Below, piece after piece: positions 1 through 5,772 of a stretch of DNA of 11,802 nucleotides (the first letter of the stretch is position 1; the number at the start of each line of letters is the position of its first letter). The notes below the pieces were generated by a model that saw only the letters and a list, made by a program, of their open reading frames with translations, had not been told where the DNA came from and did no database searches. This stretch comes from Acidobacteriota bacterium (GTDB taxonomy: Bacteria > Acidobacteriota > Thermoanaerobaculia > Multivoradales > SZUA-115), in NCBI GenBank assembly GCA_003231035.1, contig QIHU01000096.1, forward strand, positions 1 to 11,802. Reading direction: 5' to 3'. Both the position numbers and the translations under genes were made by a program.

Positions 1-1637
1 GGGAAGGGGTGCGGTGTCTCCTTCGTCAAGGCCAAGGCATAGATGTAGGTTTCGCGGTCGACCACGTACTCGGTGTCGATCGAGCCGATCATCGGTTGGT
101 ACATCCGATCGGCGAGGAAGTAGAGGTATTGGCCGTCGGGGCTCCAACTTGGAGAGAACTCGTTGAACCGCTCGCTGGTGACCCGTCGCAGCGAGCCGTT
201 CGCCGCGCTCCACAGGTGGATCGAGCCAAAGTCGTTGCGGTCGGCCAGAATCAGGGCCAGGTACTGGCTGTCCGGGCTCCAGTCGTACTCCAAAGTGAAT
301 TTGTTGATGTCATCGGCGATCTCGGTCTGGCGTCCGCTGGCGACATCGACCACGTAGAGCTTGGACCGCTGGTCCCGCACGGCGATTTTTTGACTGTCCG
401 GCGACCAGGCGAGGCCGGTGAGGTAGGCGGTGTTGCCGTCGGTCAGCTGGCGTGGGGCGCTGCCGCCGTCCTGGGCCACTAGATAGATCTCGTCTTCGCC
501 GTCTCGATCCGAGATGAAAGCGATCTGCTTACCGTCGGGGGACCATTCGGGGTCTCGATCGTGGGCCCCTGGCGAGCGAGTCAGGTTGCGCACCGTGCCG
601 TGTTCGGCGGGGACGGTGAGAATCTCTCCGCGGGCGGCGAAGACGACCCGCTTGCCCTCGGGAGCCAAGGCATAGCCGCCGATGTTTTCGGAGGCCGAGA
701 CGCGTGCCGGTCGCTTGGCCAGGCCGTCGCTGGCGACGCGAATCGAGATGGGTTGCGACTGGCCCGTGGCGATGCTGTGGATGACCAACTCACCGTTGAG
801 CTCATAGACGATGCGCCCGCCCGCCGGGTCGGCGCTGGGCCAACGGACATCCCACAGCGCGCTTTGGGTGAGCTGCACCGTGGAGCCGCTGGCGGGGTCG
901 AAGACGTAGAGGTTGAGCTTGTCGTCCCGGTCTGACGAGAAGTAGATCTTGTCGCCGATCCACATCGGGTCGCGATCGGAGCGCACGTGGTCGGTGATCT
1001 GACGGCTCTCGTGGCTGGCCAAATCGAAGATGTAGAGATCTTGCGCCCAGCCGCCCTGGTAGCGCTTCCAGTGACGGAAGTCGCGCGCCAAAGGGGAGTA
1101 GACCACCTGCTTGCCGTCGGGCGAGAAATCACCGCCTCCCGAGTAGGGCATGGCGAGGGTTACGGGAAGGCCGCCCTCCAGGGCGACGGTATGCAGGCGG
1201 GTGTCGCTGAGGTCCCAGCCATCTCGCATCGAGCGAAAGAGCACACTCTTGCCATCCGGGCTCCAACCGTAGACTTGGTGGTCGACACCCCAGCGTGGCG
1301 GTAAGGGGCCGAGGGCCGGATAGTAGGTGAGCTGGCGCGGTGCGCCACCGGTCACCGGCACCACGTAGACCTGTTCGTCGCCGTCGTACTGGCCGGTGAA
1401 AGCGACCCAGCGGCCGTCGGGGGAGAATTTGGCGAAGAGCTCTTGCCCGGGGTGGGCGGTCAGCCGCCGCGCCGTGCCGCCGGTGCTCGAAGCGAGCCAC
1501 AAGTCGCCAGCGTAGGTGAACACCACCTGGTCGCCGTGGAGGTCGGGGAAGCGCAGAAGTTTGGTCTGCGCCGTGGCCGGCACCGTGGCGAGCATTGTGG
1601 CGATCCGCGCTCTACCGAGAATCGATTTTCCAGACAT
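1..1637 (-). CDS. Tricorn-like protease, N-terminal beta-propeller part (partial, runs off left edge)
   Basis: About 545 codons are present, reading leftward from ATG at 1637 without a stop. From about residue 25 the protein starts with the tricorn-type LLRFPDLHGD segment, followed by AGDLW, GGTARRLT, GQYDGDEQVY and RDGWDLSD. It then carries repeated blade motifs of the form (F/W)SPDG or WSPDS (KFSPDG, GWSPDG, DFSPDG, EWSPDG, AWSPDS, DWSPDS, SWSPDG). In the tricorn family these propellers gate peptide access to a C-terminal PDZ and S41-type serine protease core, which would lie beyond the window. Tricorn trims peptides of roughly 6-12 residues produced by larger proteases. The first 23 residues (basic stretch, then a short apolar stretch ending ATA before QTK) look like a weak signal peptide, so export is possible but not certain. 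The start is supported by AGGGAG at 1643-1648, 5 nt upstream. It lies 116 bp downstream of asnB and may have its own promoter. Without the catalytic half, an inactive propeller protein cannot be excluded. Confidence 0.88.
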   Translation of the reverse strand, partial: MSGKSILGRARIATMLATVPATAQTKLLRFPDLHGDQVVFTYAGDLWLASSTGGTARRLTAHPGQELFAKFSPDGRWVAFTGQYDGDEQVYVVPVTGGAPRQLTYYPALGPLPPRWGVDHQVYGWSPDGKSVLFRSMRDGWDLSDTRLHTVALEGGLPVTLAMPYSGGGDFSPDGKQVVYSPLARDFRHWKRYQGGWAQDLYIFDLASHESRQITDHVRSDRDPMWIGDKIYFSSDRDDKLNLYVFDPASGSTVQLTQSALWDVRWPSADPAGGRIVYELNGELVIHSIATGQSQPISIRVASDGLAKRPARVSASENIGGYALAPEGKRVVFAARGEILTVPAEHGTVRNLTRSPGAHDRDPEWSPDGKQIAFISDRDGEDEIYLVAQDGGSAPRQLTDGNTAYLTGLAWSPDSQKIAVRDQRSKLYVVDVASGRQTEIADDINKFTLEYDWSPDSQYLALILADRNDFGSIHLWSAANGSLRRVTSERFNEFSPSWSPDGQYLYFLADRMYQPMIGSIDTEYVVDRETYIYALALTKETPHPF

Positions 1638-1682
1638 GGTTTCTCCCTGAGACGATCTAGTTGTGTGTCGACGATACCGGAC

Positions 1683-1711
1683 ATTCTACGATGACTTGTC
1701 CGACAGTCGTA
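1683..1711 (-). promoter_or_regulatory. Candidate promoter for the tricorn-like gene
   Basis: On the minus strand a TAGAAT hexamer (1688 to 1683) matches the sigma-70 -10 consensus at five of six positions. The -35 position (TACGAC at 1711-1706, 17-nt spacer) is a poor match. An imperfect dyad, CTACGA at 1686-1691 and TCGTAG at 1707-1712, spans the spacer and could be an operator. A transcript from here would have a leader of about 38 nt including the AGGGAG ribosome site. This is tentative because the -35 is weak. Confidence 0.35.
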
Positions 1712-1753
1712 GTAGCTCTTACGTGGGGCGGGTAGGCGGGGTTGCCTTGGGGC

Positions 1754-3520
1754 TTACCGGTAGCCGCTCTCGTTCCTTGCTAACCAGCCATCGAGGATCA
1801 ACAAGGCCCAGGTTTGCTCGTTGTTGAGGCGCAGTGGGCCGGAGCGACGGATCACTCCGTGGCGCTGGAGTCGTCCTGTCGCCGCCTTCCAGATCTCGGG
1901 CTGCTTGCGGATCCAGCGCGCGATGGGCAGGTTGAAGCCGCGCTTAGGGAGGGCGAGATGGCCGGGTGGCAGCCGAGGTTCGAGGAGGGAACGAAGGATG
2001 ACTTTGCCGCGGTCACTCTCCGGGTCTCTCTGCAAGGAGCGGTCGAAACGCAGGGCCAGCTCCACAAGCCGGTAGTCGAGCAGGGGCGGGCGAACCTCGA
2101 GCGACCACGCCATGCTCGCCCGGTCGACTTTGGTGAGCAGCCCGTCCGGGAGGTAAGTGTGCATGTCGGCCCACTGGAGCCGTTGGTGGAGCGGCAACTC
2201 GTCGCGCCAATAGCGGCGAAAATGCCAGAGGCGATCTTCTTCTTCGAGGTCGGCGCGCAGCCAAGGTCCCAGGAGGTACCGGGTTTGGCGCGGGGTGAAC
2301 ACGCCAAGAAAGGCGGCGTAGCGTTCCAACCCCCGGAGGGAGCGTCGCTGCTGAGAACGGCCGAATCGCGACATCGTGGGCGCGAGTTTGGCGAGGAGCG
2401 CGGAAAGGGGGCTGGCGGGCCGGGTCATCGCCGAGCCGTACCACCGGTAACCGCAGAAAACCTCATCGCCACCCTCGCCACTCAGGGCGACCTTGACGTG
2501 CTGACGAACGAAGCGAGAGAGCAACCAGACCGAAAGGGCGGCGGAGTCTCCGAAGGGCTCGCCAAATACCGAGACCATCTCGGTGACGGCTTCGGCAAGG
2601 TTCGGGGCGCTGGCCTTAGACTCATGGTGGGTGGAGCCTAGGTGGCGCGCCAGCTCACGGGCGGGTCCGGCCTCGTCGCGATGGCGGTCGGTTTGACCCA
2701 GAGTGAAGGTCAGCGCGTTGGCTGGGCCGAGGGCGAGGATGGCGGAAGAGTCCAGACCGCTGCTCAAGAAGAGCCCCACCGGTACATCGGCCAGGGTATG
2801 TTCCTCGATAGCGAGTTTCAGCAGAGCTTCCGTTTCGGCGGCTGCCGCGGCGGGGTCGACGATCTCCTCTGAAGTTTGCGGCTGCCAATAGCGCCGGATC
2901 GAAAGTTGCCCGTCTCGGTAGTGCAGGGTGTGCGCGGCGGGAAGCTTGTAGATACCCTGCCAGGCGGTCTTGGGGGTCGGTACGTAGCCGTAGGTCAGGT
3001 AGTCGGCCAGCGCGCCGCGGTTGAGCTCCGGCCGGCCGATCTCAAGCAGGGGGGCCACCTCGGAGGCAAAGGCGATTCCATCCTCCAGCGGTCGGTAGTA
3101 GAGCGGCTTGATCCCCAGCCGGTCGCGCGCCGCGAAGAGTTCCTTCTTCTCTTGGTCCCAGATGGCGAAGGCGAACATGCCGTTGAACTGGTTGACGCAG
3201 TCGGCGCCGAACTTCTGGAAGGCGTGGAGGACGACCTCGCTGTCGGTCTCGGAGCGAAACGGCCCTTCGAGCTGCTGGCGTAGCTGGCGGAAGTTGTAGA
3301 TCTCGCCGTTGTAGGTCAAGACCAGCTGGCCCGCCAGCATCGGCTGCTGGCCCGCCGAGGACAAGTCGAGTATCGAAAGTCGGGCGTGGCCCAAATGCGC
3401 CTGCGCGCAATGCCACAGGCCCGAGCCGTCGGGGCCGCGGTGGTGGAGGAGCTCGGTCATCCGAGCGATCACCCGCCGGTCGGGTAGAGAGGAGCCGACA
3501 ATACCGGCGATCCCGCACAT
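1754..3520 (-). CDS. asnB: Asparagine synthetase, glutamine-hydrolysing (AsnB type)
   Basis: This 588-aa protein makes asparagine from aspartate, ATP and glutamine-derived ammonia, or is a paralogue amidating another carboxylate. It begins MCGIAGIVGS; Cys2, exposed after Met removal, is the N-terminal nucleophile of class II glutamine amidotransferases. That fixes the start at 3520, although the frame is open upstream to 3709. Further glutaminase motifs are HRGPDG (27-32), NGEIYNF (71-77), ETDSEV (91-96), GMFAFAIWD (114-122) and RDRLGIKPLYY (132-142). The synthetase domain has the PP-loop VPVGLFLSSGLDSS (246-259), LSGEGGDE (346-353) and LPDGLLTKVDRASM (457-470) followed by LEVRPPLLD. The second residue of the usual SGGLDS is Ser here. 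A GA-rich stretch just upstream (GGAAGGGCAAGGG) can serve as ribosome site. The next gene on this strand is the tricorn-like protease, 116 bp on. The 588-aa length is normal for the larger AsnB proteins often found in polysaccharide or secondary-metabolite loci, so the true acceptor is uncertain. Confidence 0.9.
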   Translation of the reverse strand: MCGIAGIVGSSLPDRRVIARMTELLHHRGPDGSGLWHCAQAHLGHARLSILDLSSAGQQPMLAGQLVLTYNGEIYNFRQLRQQLEGPFRSETDSEVVLHAFQKFGADCVNQFNGMFAFAIWDQEKKELFAARDRLGIKPLYYRPLEDGIAFASEVAPLLEIGRPELNRGALADYLTYGYVPTPKTAWQGIYKLPAAHTLHYRDGQLSIRRYWQPQTSEEIVDPAAAAAETEALLKLAIEEHTLADVPVGLFLSSGLDSSAILALGPANALTFTLGQTDRHRDEAGPARELARHLGSTHHESKASAPNLAEAVTEMVSVFGEPFGDSAALSVWLLSRFVRQHVKVALSGEGGDEVFCGYRWYGSAMTRPASPLSALLAKLAPTMSRFGRSQQRRSLRGLERYAAFLGVFTPRQTRYLLGPWLRADLEEEDRLWHFRRYWRDELPLHQRLQWADMHTYLPDGLLTKVDRASMAWSLEVRPPLLDYRLVELALRFDRSLQRDPESDRGKVILRSLLEPRLPPGHLALPKRGFNLPIARWIRKQPEIWKAATGRLQRHGVIRRSGPLRLNNEQTWALLILDGWLARNESGYR

Positions 3521-3748
3521 CAGCCCTTGCCCTTCCATCGAGACGGGTAGTTGGGTTGGGCTAGCCGGGGTGAACGGGATGAATGAATGGTGACCATGAG
3601 ATGGCGTCGGCGTGCTTCCTAGCTTTGCGTGGAAGCGCTGGATTTTCCCGCGGCAGAGTGGTGCGGCCTCGGTGGATCTTACTCGCCACCAGCTCCAAGT
3701 GGGACCCAATGGCCCTTCATTTGTCTCTCAACAACCTGGCGGCCTACA

Positions 3749-3778
3749 TTGAAGAGAGGAGGCCGGTCACGCTAGAAT
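3749..3778 (+). promoter_or_regulatory. Candidate promoter P1 upstream of the small ORF
   Basis: TTGAAG (3749-3754) is separated by 18 nt from TAGAAT (3773-3778), which matches the -10 consensus at five of six positions. Transcription would start near 3785 and run rightward into the small ORF at 3981, giving a leader of roughly 195 nt. Confidence 0.38.
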
Positions 3779-3789
3779 TACGGCTCCCA

Positions 3790-3818
3790 TTTACATTTCT
3801 ATACATGTCTAATAGACT
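3790..3818 (+). promoter_or_regulatory. Candidate promoter P2 upstream of the small ORF
   Basis: TTTACA (3790-3795, five of six to TTGACA) is separated by exactly 17 nt from TAGACT (3813-3818, four of six to TATAAT). It lies about 40 bp downstream of P1 in the same direction, so the two would be a tandem pair. Start would be near 3825. The AT-rich local composition raises the chance of a random match. Confidence 0.33.
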
Positions 3819-3980
3819 TCCGCGATACCGCTCGCCATGACTGGCGCTAAACAGATCGACTGAATCATTCCTGCTCTCTAGCTTTGAGTGGGCAATTTTG
3901 TATTGGGAAGCAGGCTGGACCTGCGGCGGAAAATTTGGGGGTGGGCAATCCAGCTCGCCAAAACGGAATGGAGAACTTCC

Positions 3981-4079
3981 ATGTTGACGACGACTCTTTT
4001 GACCAGCTTCGTAGATCTCGTAGTGGCCCTGGTCGAGTGGAACATGACCCTCGACCCCGAAGGCTCGGACCGGAGATAG
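3981..4079 (+). CDS. Putative 32-aa micropeptide upstream of the sigma-like/TPR genes
   Basis: An ATG at 3981 opens a 32-codon frame ending in TAG. GGAG at 3970-3973, 7 nt upstream, is at ideal Shine-Dalgarno distance. The peptide has an apolar, Thr- and Leu-rich N-terminal half containing VDLVVALVEW, then a polar, charged tail (NMTLDPEG, ending SDRR). The first part could form one short amphipathic or membrane-associated helix; it is not a typical secretion signal because no basic residue precedes the apolar stretch. I do not recognise a family. It ends about 155 bp before the sigma-like gene and is followed at once by a small hairpin (4082-4096). Possibilities are a regulatory or signalling peptide for the TPR protein, a leader peptide, or a chance ORF. 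The ribosome site and position favour a real gene, but so short a frame proves little. Confidence 0.42.
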   Translation: MLTTTLLTSFVDLVVALVEWNMTLDPEGSDRR

Positions 4080-4081
4080 GA

Positions 4082-4096
4082 ACAGCCGACGGCTGT
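4082..4096 (+). repeat. Short inverted repeat after the small ORF
   Basis: ACAGCC and GGCTGT form a perfect 6-bp stem around GAC, 2 nt after the stop of the small ORF. No T-tract follows, so it is not a canonical intrinsic terminator. It may protect the 3' end of a small transcript or act as a weak attenuating structure. Confidence 0.4.
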
Positions 4097-4151
4097 GCTG
4101 GGTGAGTTCTTGAATAGCGGGTAGTTGACGAGCTTGCTCTAACGGTTGATT

Positions 4152-4170
4152 TTCGCGGTGGAACCGCGAA
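4152..4170 (+). repeat. 8-bp inverted repeat upstream of the sigma-like gene promoter
   Basis: TTCGCGGT and ACCGCGAA form a perfect 8-bp stem with a 3-nt GGA gap. It ends about 25 bp before the -35 hexamer of the sigma-like gene promoter. It could be a transcription-factor operator just upstream of the promoter, or an RNA hairpin in a transcript from P1/P2. No T-run follows on either strand. Confidence 0.5.
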
Positions 4171-4194
4171 CTGAGGGAGCCGTGTATCTAGAGC

Positions 4195-4223
4195 TTGCCA
4201 AATCTCGCTGGTATCCGTATACT
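4195..4223 (+). promoter_or_regulatory. Strong sigma-70-type promoter for the sigma-like/TPR pair
   Basis: TTGCCA (4195-4200, five of six to TTGACA) and TATACT (4218-4223, five of six to TATAAT) are separated by exactly 17 nt, the best promoter match in the window. Transcription should start about 7 nt after the -10, near 4230, and the ATG is at 4234. The mRNA would therefore be leaderless or nearly so. No Shine-Dalgarno sequence precedes that ATG, which agrees. Confidence 0.62.
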
Positions 4224-4233
4224 CGCTCCCCTA

Positions 4234-4539
4234 ATGGATCCCAATAGCAGCCTACGCAAAGATCGCGACCAGGTTTTCGCCTCAGGTCGACGGCGGGCGG
4301 TCAGCCCGCTGGATAAGCTTCTGTGCGCGGTGCGCCCAGATCTCAAGGATCTCTTCTTGCTGCATGGCGTCTCCTCGGTGGTTGCCGAGCGATTGGTCGC
4401 GGAGACTTTGCGAGCCCTCTCCTGGAAGTGGGATGAGGTGAGAAACCGCCAAGATTGGCTGCTGACCATCCTGGACAGAAAGTGCTCCTGCTTGGCCGAT
4501 CAAGAAAAAGAGCAGAAGCCATGGGATGGCCTAGGATGA
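4234..4539 (+). CDS. Small protein resembling ECF sigma factor region 2 only
   Basis: The protein is 101 aa from ATG at 4234. A TTG start at 4195 is possible but would lie inside the -35 hexamer, so 4234 is preferred. Residues about 35-84 follow the pattern of ECF sigma region 2: an initial helix (DLKDLFLLHGV), then AERLVAETLRAL in the position of the usual DAEDLVQETF helix, then WDEVRNRQDWLLTILDRKC in the position of the helix ending WLLxIARNxx. After this come only about 15 polar residues (ADQEKEQKPW), then the stop. The region 4 helix-turn-helix that normally reads the -35 element is absent. It may bind RNA polymerase core or act as an anti-sigma-like decoy or adaptor; this is inference. 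Its TGA overlaps the ATG of the TPR gene (ATGA), implying translational coupling and joint function. Sequence similarity was judged by eye and is modest. Confidence 0.6.
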   Translation: MDPNSSLRKDRDQVFASGRRRAVSPLDKLLCAVRPDLKDLFLLHGVSSVVAERLVAETLRALSWKWDEVRNRQDWLLTILDRKCSCLADQEKEQKPWDGLG

Positions 4540-5744
4540 GTCACCTTACCGATCTCCATGCTGAGCAAGACGGAAATTCGCATTGCGAGTATTCGCTCGC
4601 CTTCGAGCGAGTGGCCGAGCAAATGGAGCAGCAACAGATTGTCGTGGCTGCTGAGAGACAGGTAGCCAAGCAGCAACTGGCGGAACTCTTGGCCATGCCG
4701 GCTGGTCGTCGACGACTGCTGGCGGCCAACAGTGAACGGTTCAGGACTCTCAGCCTCTGCCAGGCCTTGACGCGGGAAAGCCACCGCCAAGGTTTTGACT
4801 CCCCTGCCGAATCGCTGGCGCTCGCCGAAGTTGCGGTGGAAATCGCGCGGCGGTTGGATTCAACTCCCTACGGCGTGAGGTGTGTGGAAGATTTGCAGGG
4901 ACGGTGCTGGGGACAATTGGGCAACGCGAAGCGGATCAACTCGGACCTGAGAGGTGCGGAGGAAGCCTTCCGTATTGCCGAGGAGCACGTTGACGCTGGG
5001 ACCGGAGATAGTCTAGAGCGCGGTCGGTTGCTAGATCTGGTGGCGACGCTGCGCAAGGTACAGAATCGAATTGGCGAGAGCAAGCGGCTGCAACGCAGCG
5101 CGATCGATCACTACCGAGAGATTGGTGACTGCCACATGACCGGTCGCGGCTGGATCAAGATGGCGAAGCTGCACAACCTTGAAGGCGAGGCGGAACGAGC
5201 GTTGAGCTGCTTGGGACAGGGGTTGGCGCTGATCGATACTCAGAGCGAGCCAGTTCTGGCTGCTAGCGCAGCTCAGGAACTGACAGTCGCCCTCCTGGAG
5301 GCGGGACGATGCGATGAGGCGTTAGACGCCTTGCAGCGCGCCCGAATGCTGCTCGATCGACTTGAAGATCAGCAGGTTTCCAGAGTTCGATTCCGCTGGC
5401 TAGAAGGCCATATCGAAGAGAAGATGGGACACTTGGATAGAGCGGAGACAGCGCTTCGGGTTGCCCGTCAAGGGTTCATTCGACTCGGTGCGAGCTTCGA
5501 GGTTGCCGAGATCTCCCTGGATTTGGCTCGTATCTACTTGCGCCAGCAGGGCCGTGCCGCGAGTCTCAAGCAGTTGGTGGCCGAGGTGCTTCCAATCTTC
5601 GAGTCTCTCAGTCTGCATGACGCCGCCCTGGGTGCATTACTCCTTTTCCGCCAAGCGGTGGAGTCGGAGCAAGCTACGCTTGCCCTACTCGAGAATGTGC
5701 AGGCTCACCTGGAGAAGTCCCAGGGCCTTTCGAAGTTGCTGTAG
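4536..5744 (+). CDS. TPR-type helical repeat protein coupled to the sigma-like gene
   Basis: This is a 402-aa soluble protein without signal peptide or membrane segment. Residues 1-85 form a helical N-terminal part, including a Gln-rich stretch (EQMEQQQ) and KQQLAELLAMPAGRRRLL. From about 90 to 360 the chain is a run of helix-turn-helix units of about 34-40 residues, with small/large residue spacing typical of tetratricopeptide repeats: AESLALAEVAVEIARRLD, LRGAEEAFRIAEEHV, GEAERALSCLGQGLALID, GRCDEALDALQRARMLLD, GHLDRAETALRVARQGF. It ends with a helical cap (LLLFRQAVESEQATLAL). I recall similar uncharacterised TPR proteins as a family in Acidobacteriota, but cannot verify this here. ATG at 4536 overlaps the upstream stop as ATGA; an in-frame ATG at 4521 is an alternative. 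Such repeats bind proteins or peptides, so it may sense a partner or ligand and control the sigma-like protein. It converges on ntrY with a 28-bp gap. Confidence 0.75.
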   Translation: MSHLTDLHAEQDGNSHCEYSLAFERVAEQMEQQQIVVAAERQVAKQQLAELLAMPAGRRRLLAANSERFRTLSLCQALTRESHRQGFDSPAESLALAEVAVEIARRLDSTPYGVRCVEDLQGRCWGQLGNAKRINSDLRGAEEAFRIAEEHVDAGTGDSLERGRLLDLVATLRKVQNRIGESKRLQRSAIDHYREIGDCHMTGRGWIKMAKLHNLEGEAERALSCLGQGLALIDTQSEPVLAASAAQELTVALLEAGRCDEALDALQRARMLLDRLEDQQVSRVRFRWLEGHIEEKMGHLDRAETALRVARQGFIRLGASFEVAEISLDLARIYLRQQGRAASLKQLVAEVLPIFESLSLHDAALGALLLFRQAVESEQATLALLENVQAHLEKSQGLSKLL

Positions 5745-5765
5745 CCCCTTTCGTTCCGGGGTTTT
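5745..5765 (+). terminator. Weak candidate terminator between the convergent TPR and ntrY genes
   Basis: Directly after the TPR stop, CCCC (5745-5748) and GGGG (5758-5761) can pair across a 9-nt loop and are followed by TTTT (5762-5765). The stem is only 4 bp, although all G-C, so the call is tentative. On the opposite strand no T-run follows, so it would not end ntrY transcripts. Confidence 0.28.
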
Positions 5766-5772
5766 GTGGCTC

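Larger units (their letters stand above)
3521..3980. other. 460-bp intergenic region without a convincing gene
   Basis: This region separates the leftward asnB start from the rightward small ORF at 3981. It includes an ATGGTGACCAT near-palindrome (3587-3597, one central mismatch) about 70 bp upstream of asnB, which could be an operator. It also includes an AT-richer patch at 3770-3820 with two promoter-like sequences facing right. A rightward open frame at 3583-3840 encodes nothing recognisable and has no good ribosome site, so I do not call it a gene. No clear promoter for asnB was found. Confidence 0.6.

Noticed and set aside
1814..2641. 275-codon plus-strand open frame opposite asnB
   Set aside because: It is antisense to the conserved synthetase domain, and its composition (Gly, Arg, Ala and Glu rich, no domain pattern) is typical of a shadow frame.
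3521..3709. N-terminal extension of AsnB to 3709
   Set aside because: The glutaminase nucleophile Cys must follow the initiator Met directly. The extension would bury it, and it has no family similarity.
3583..3840. 85-codon plus-strand open frame in the asnB upstream region
   Set aside because: It has no recognisable domain and no convincing ribosome site, and it overlaps the candidate promoters P1 and P2. A very short tail of it (ATG at 3804) is too small to support.
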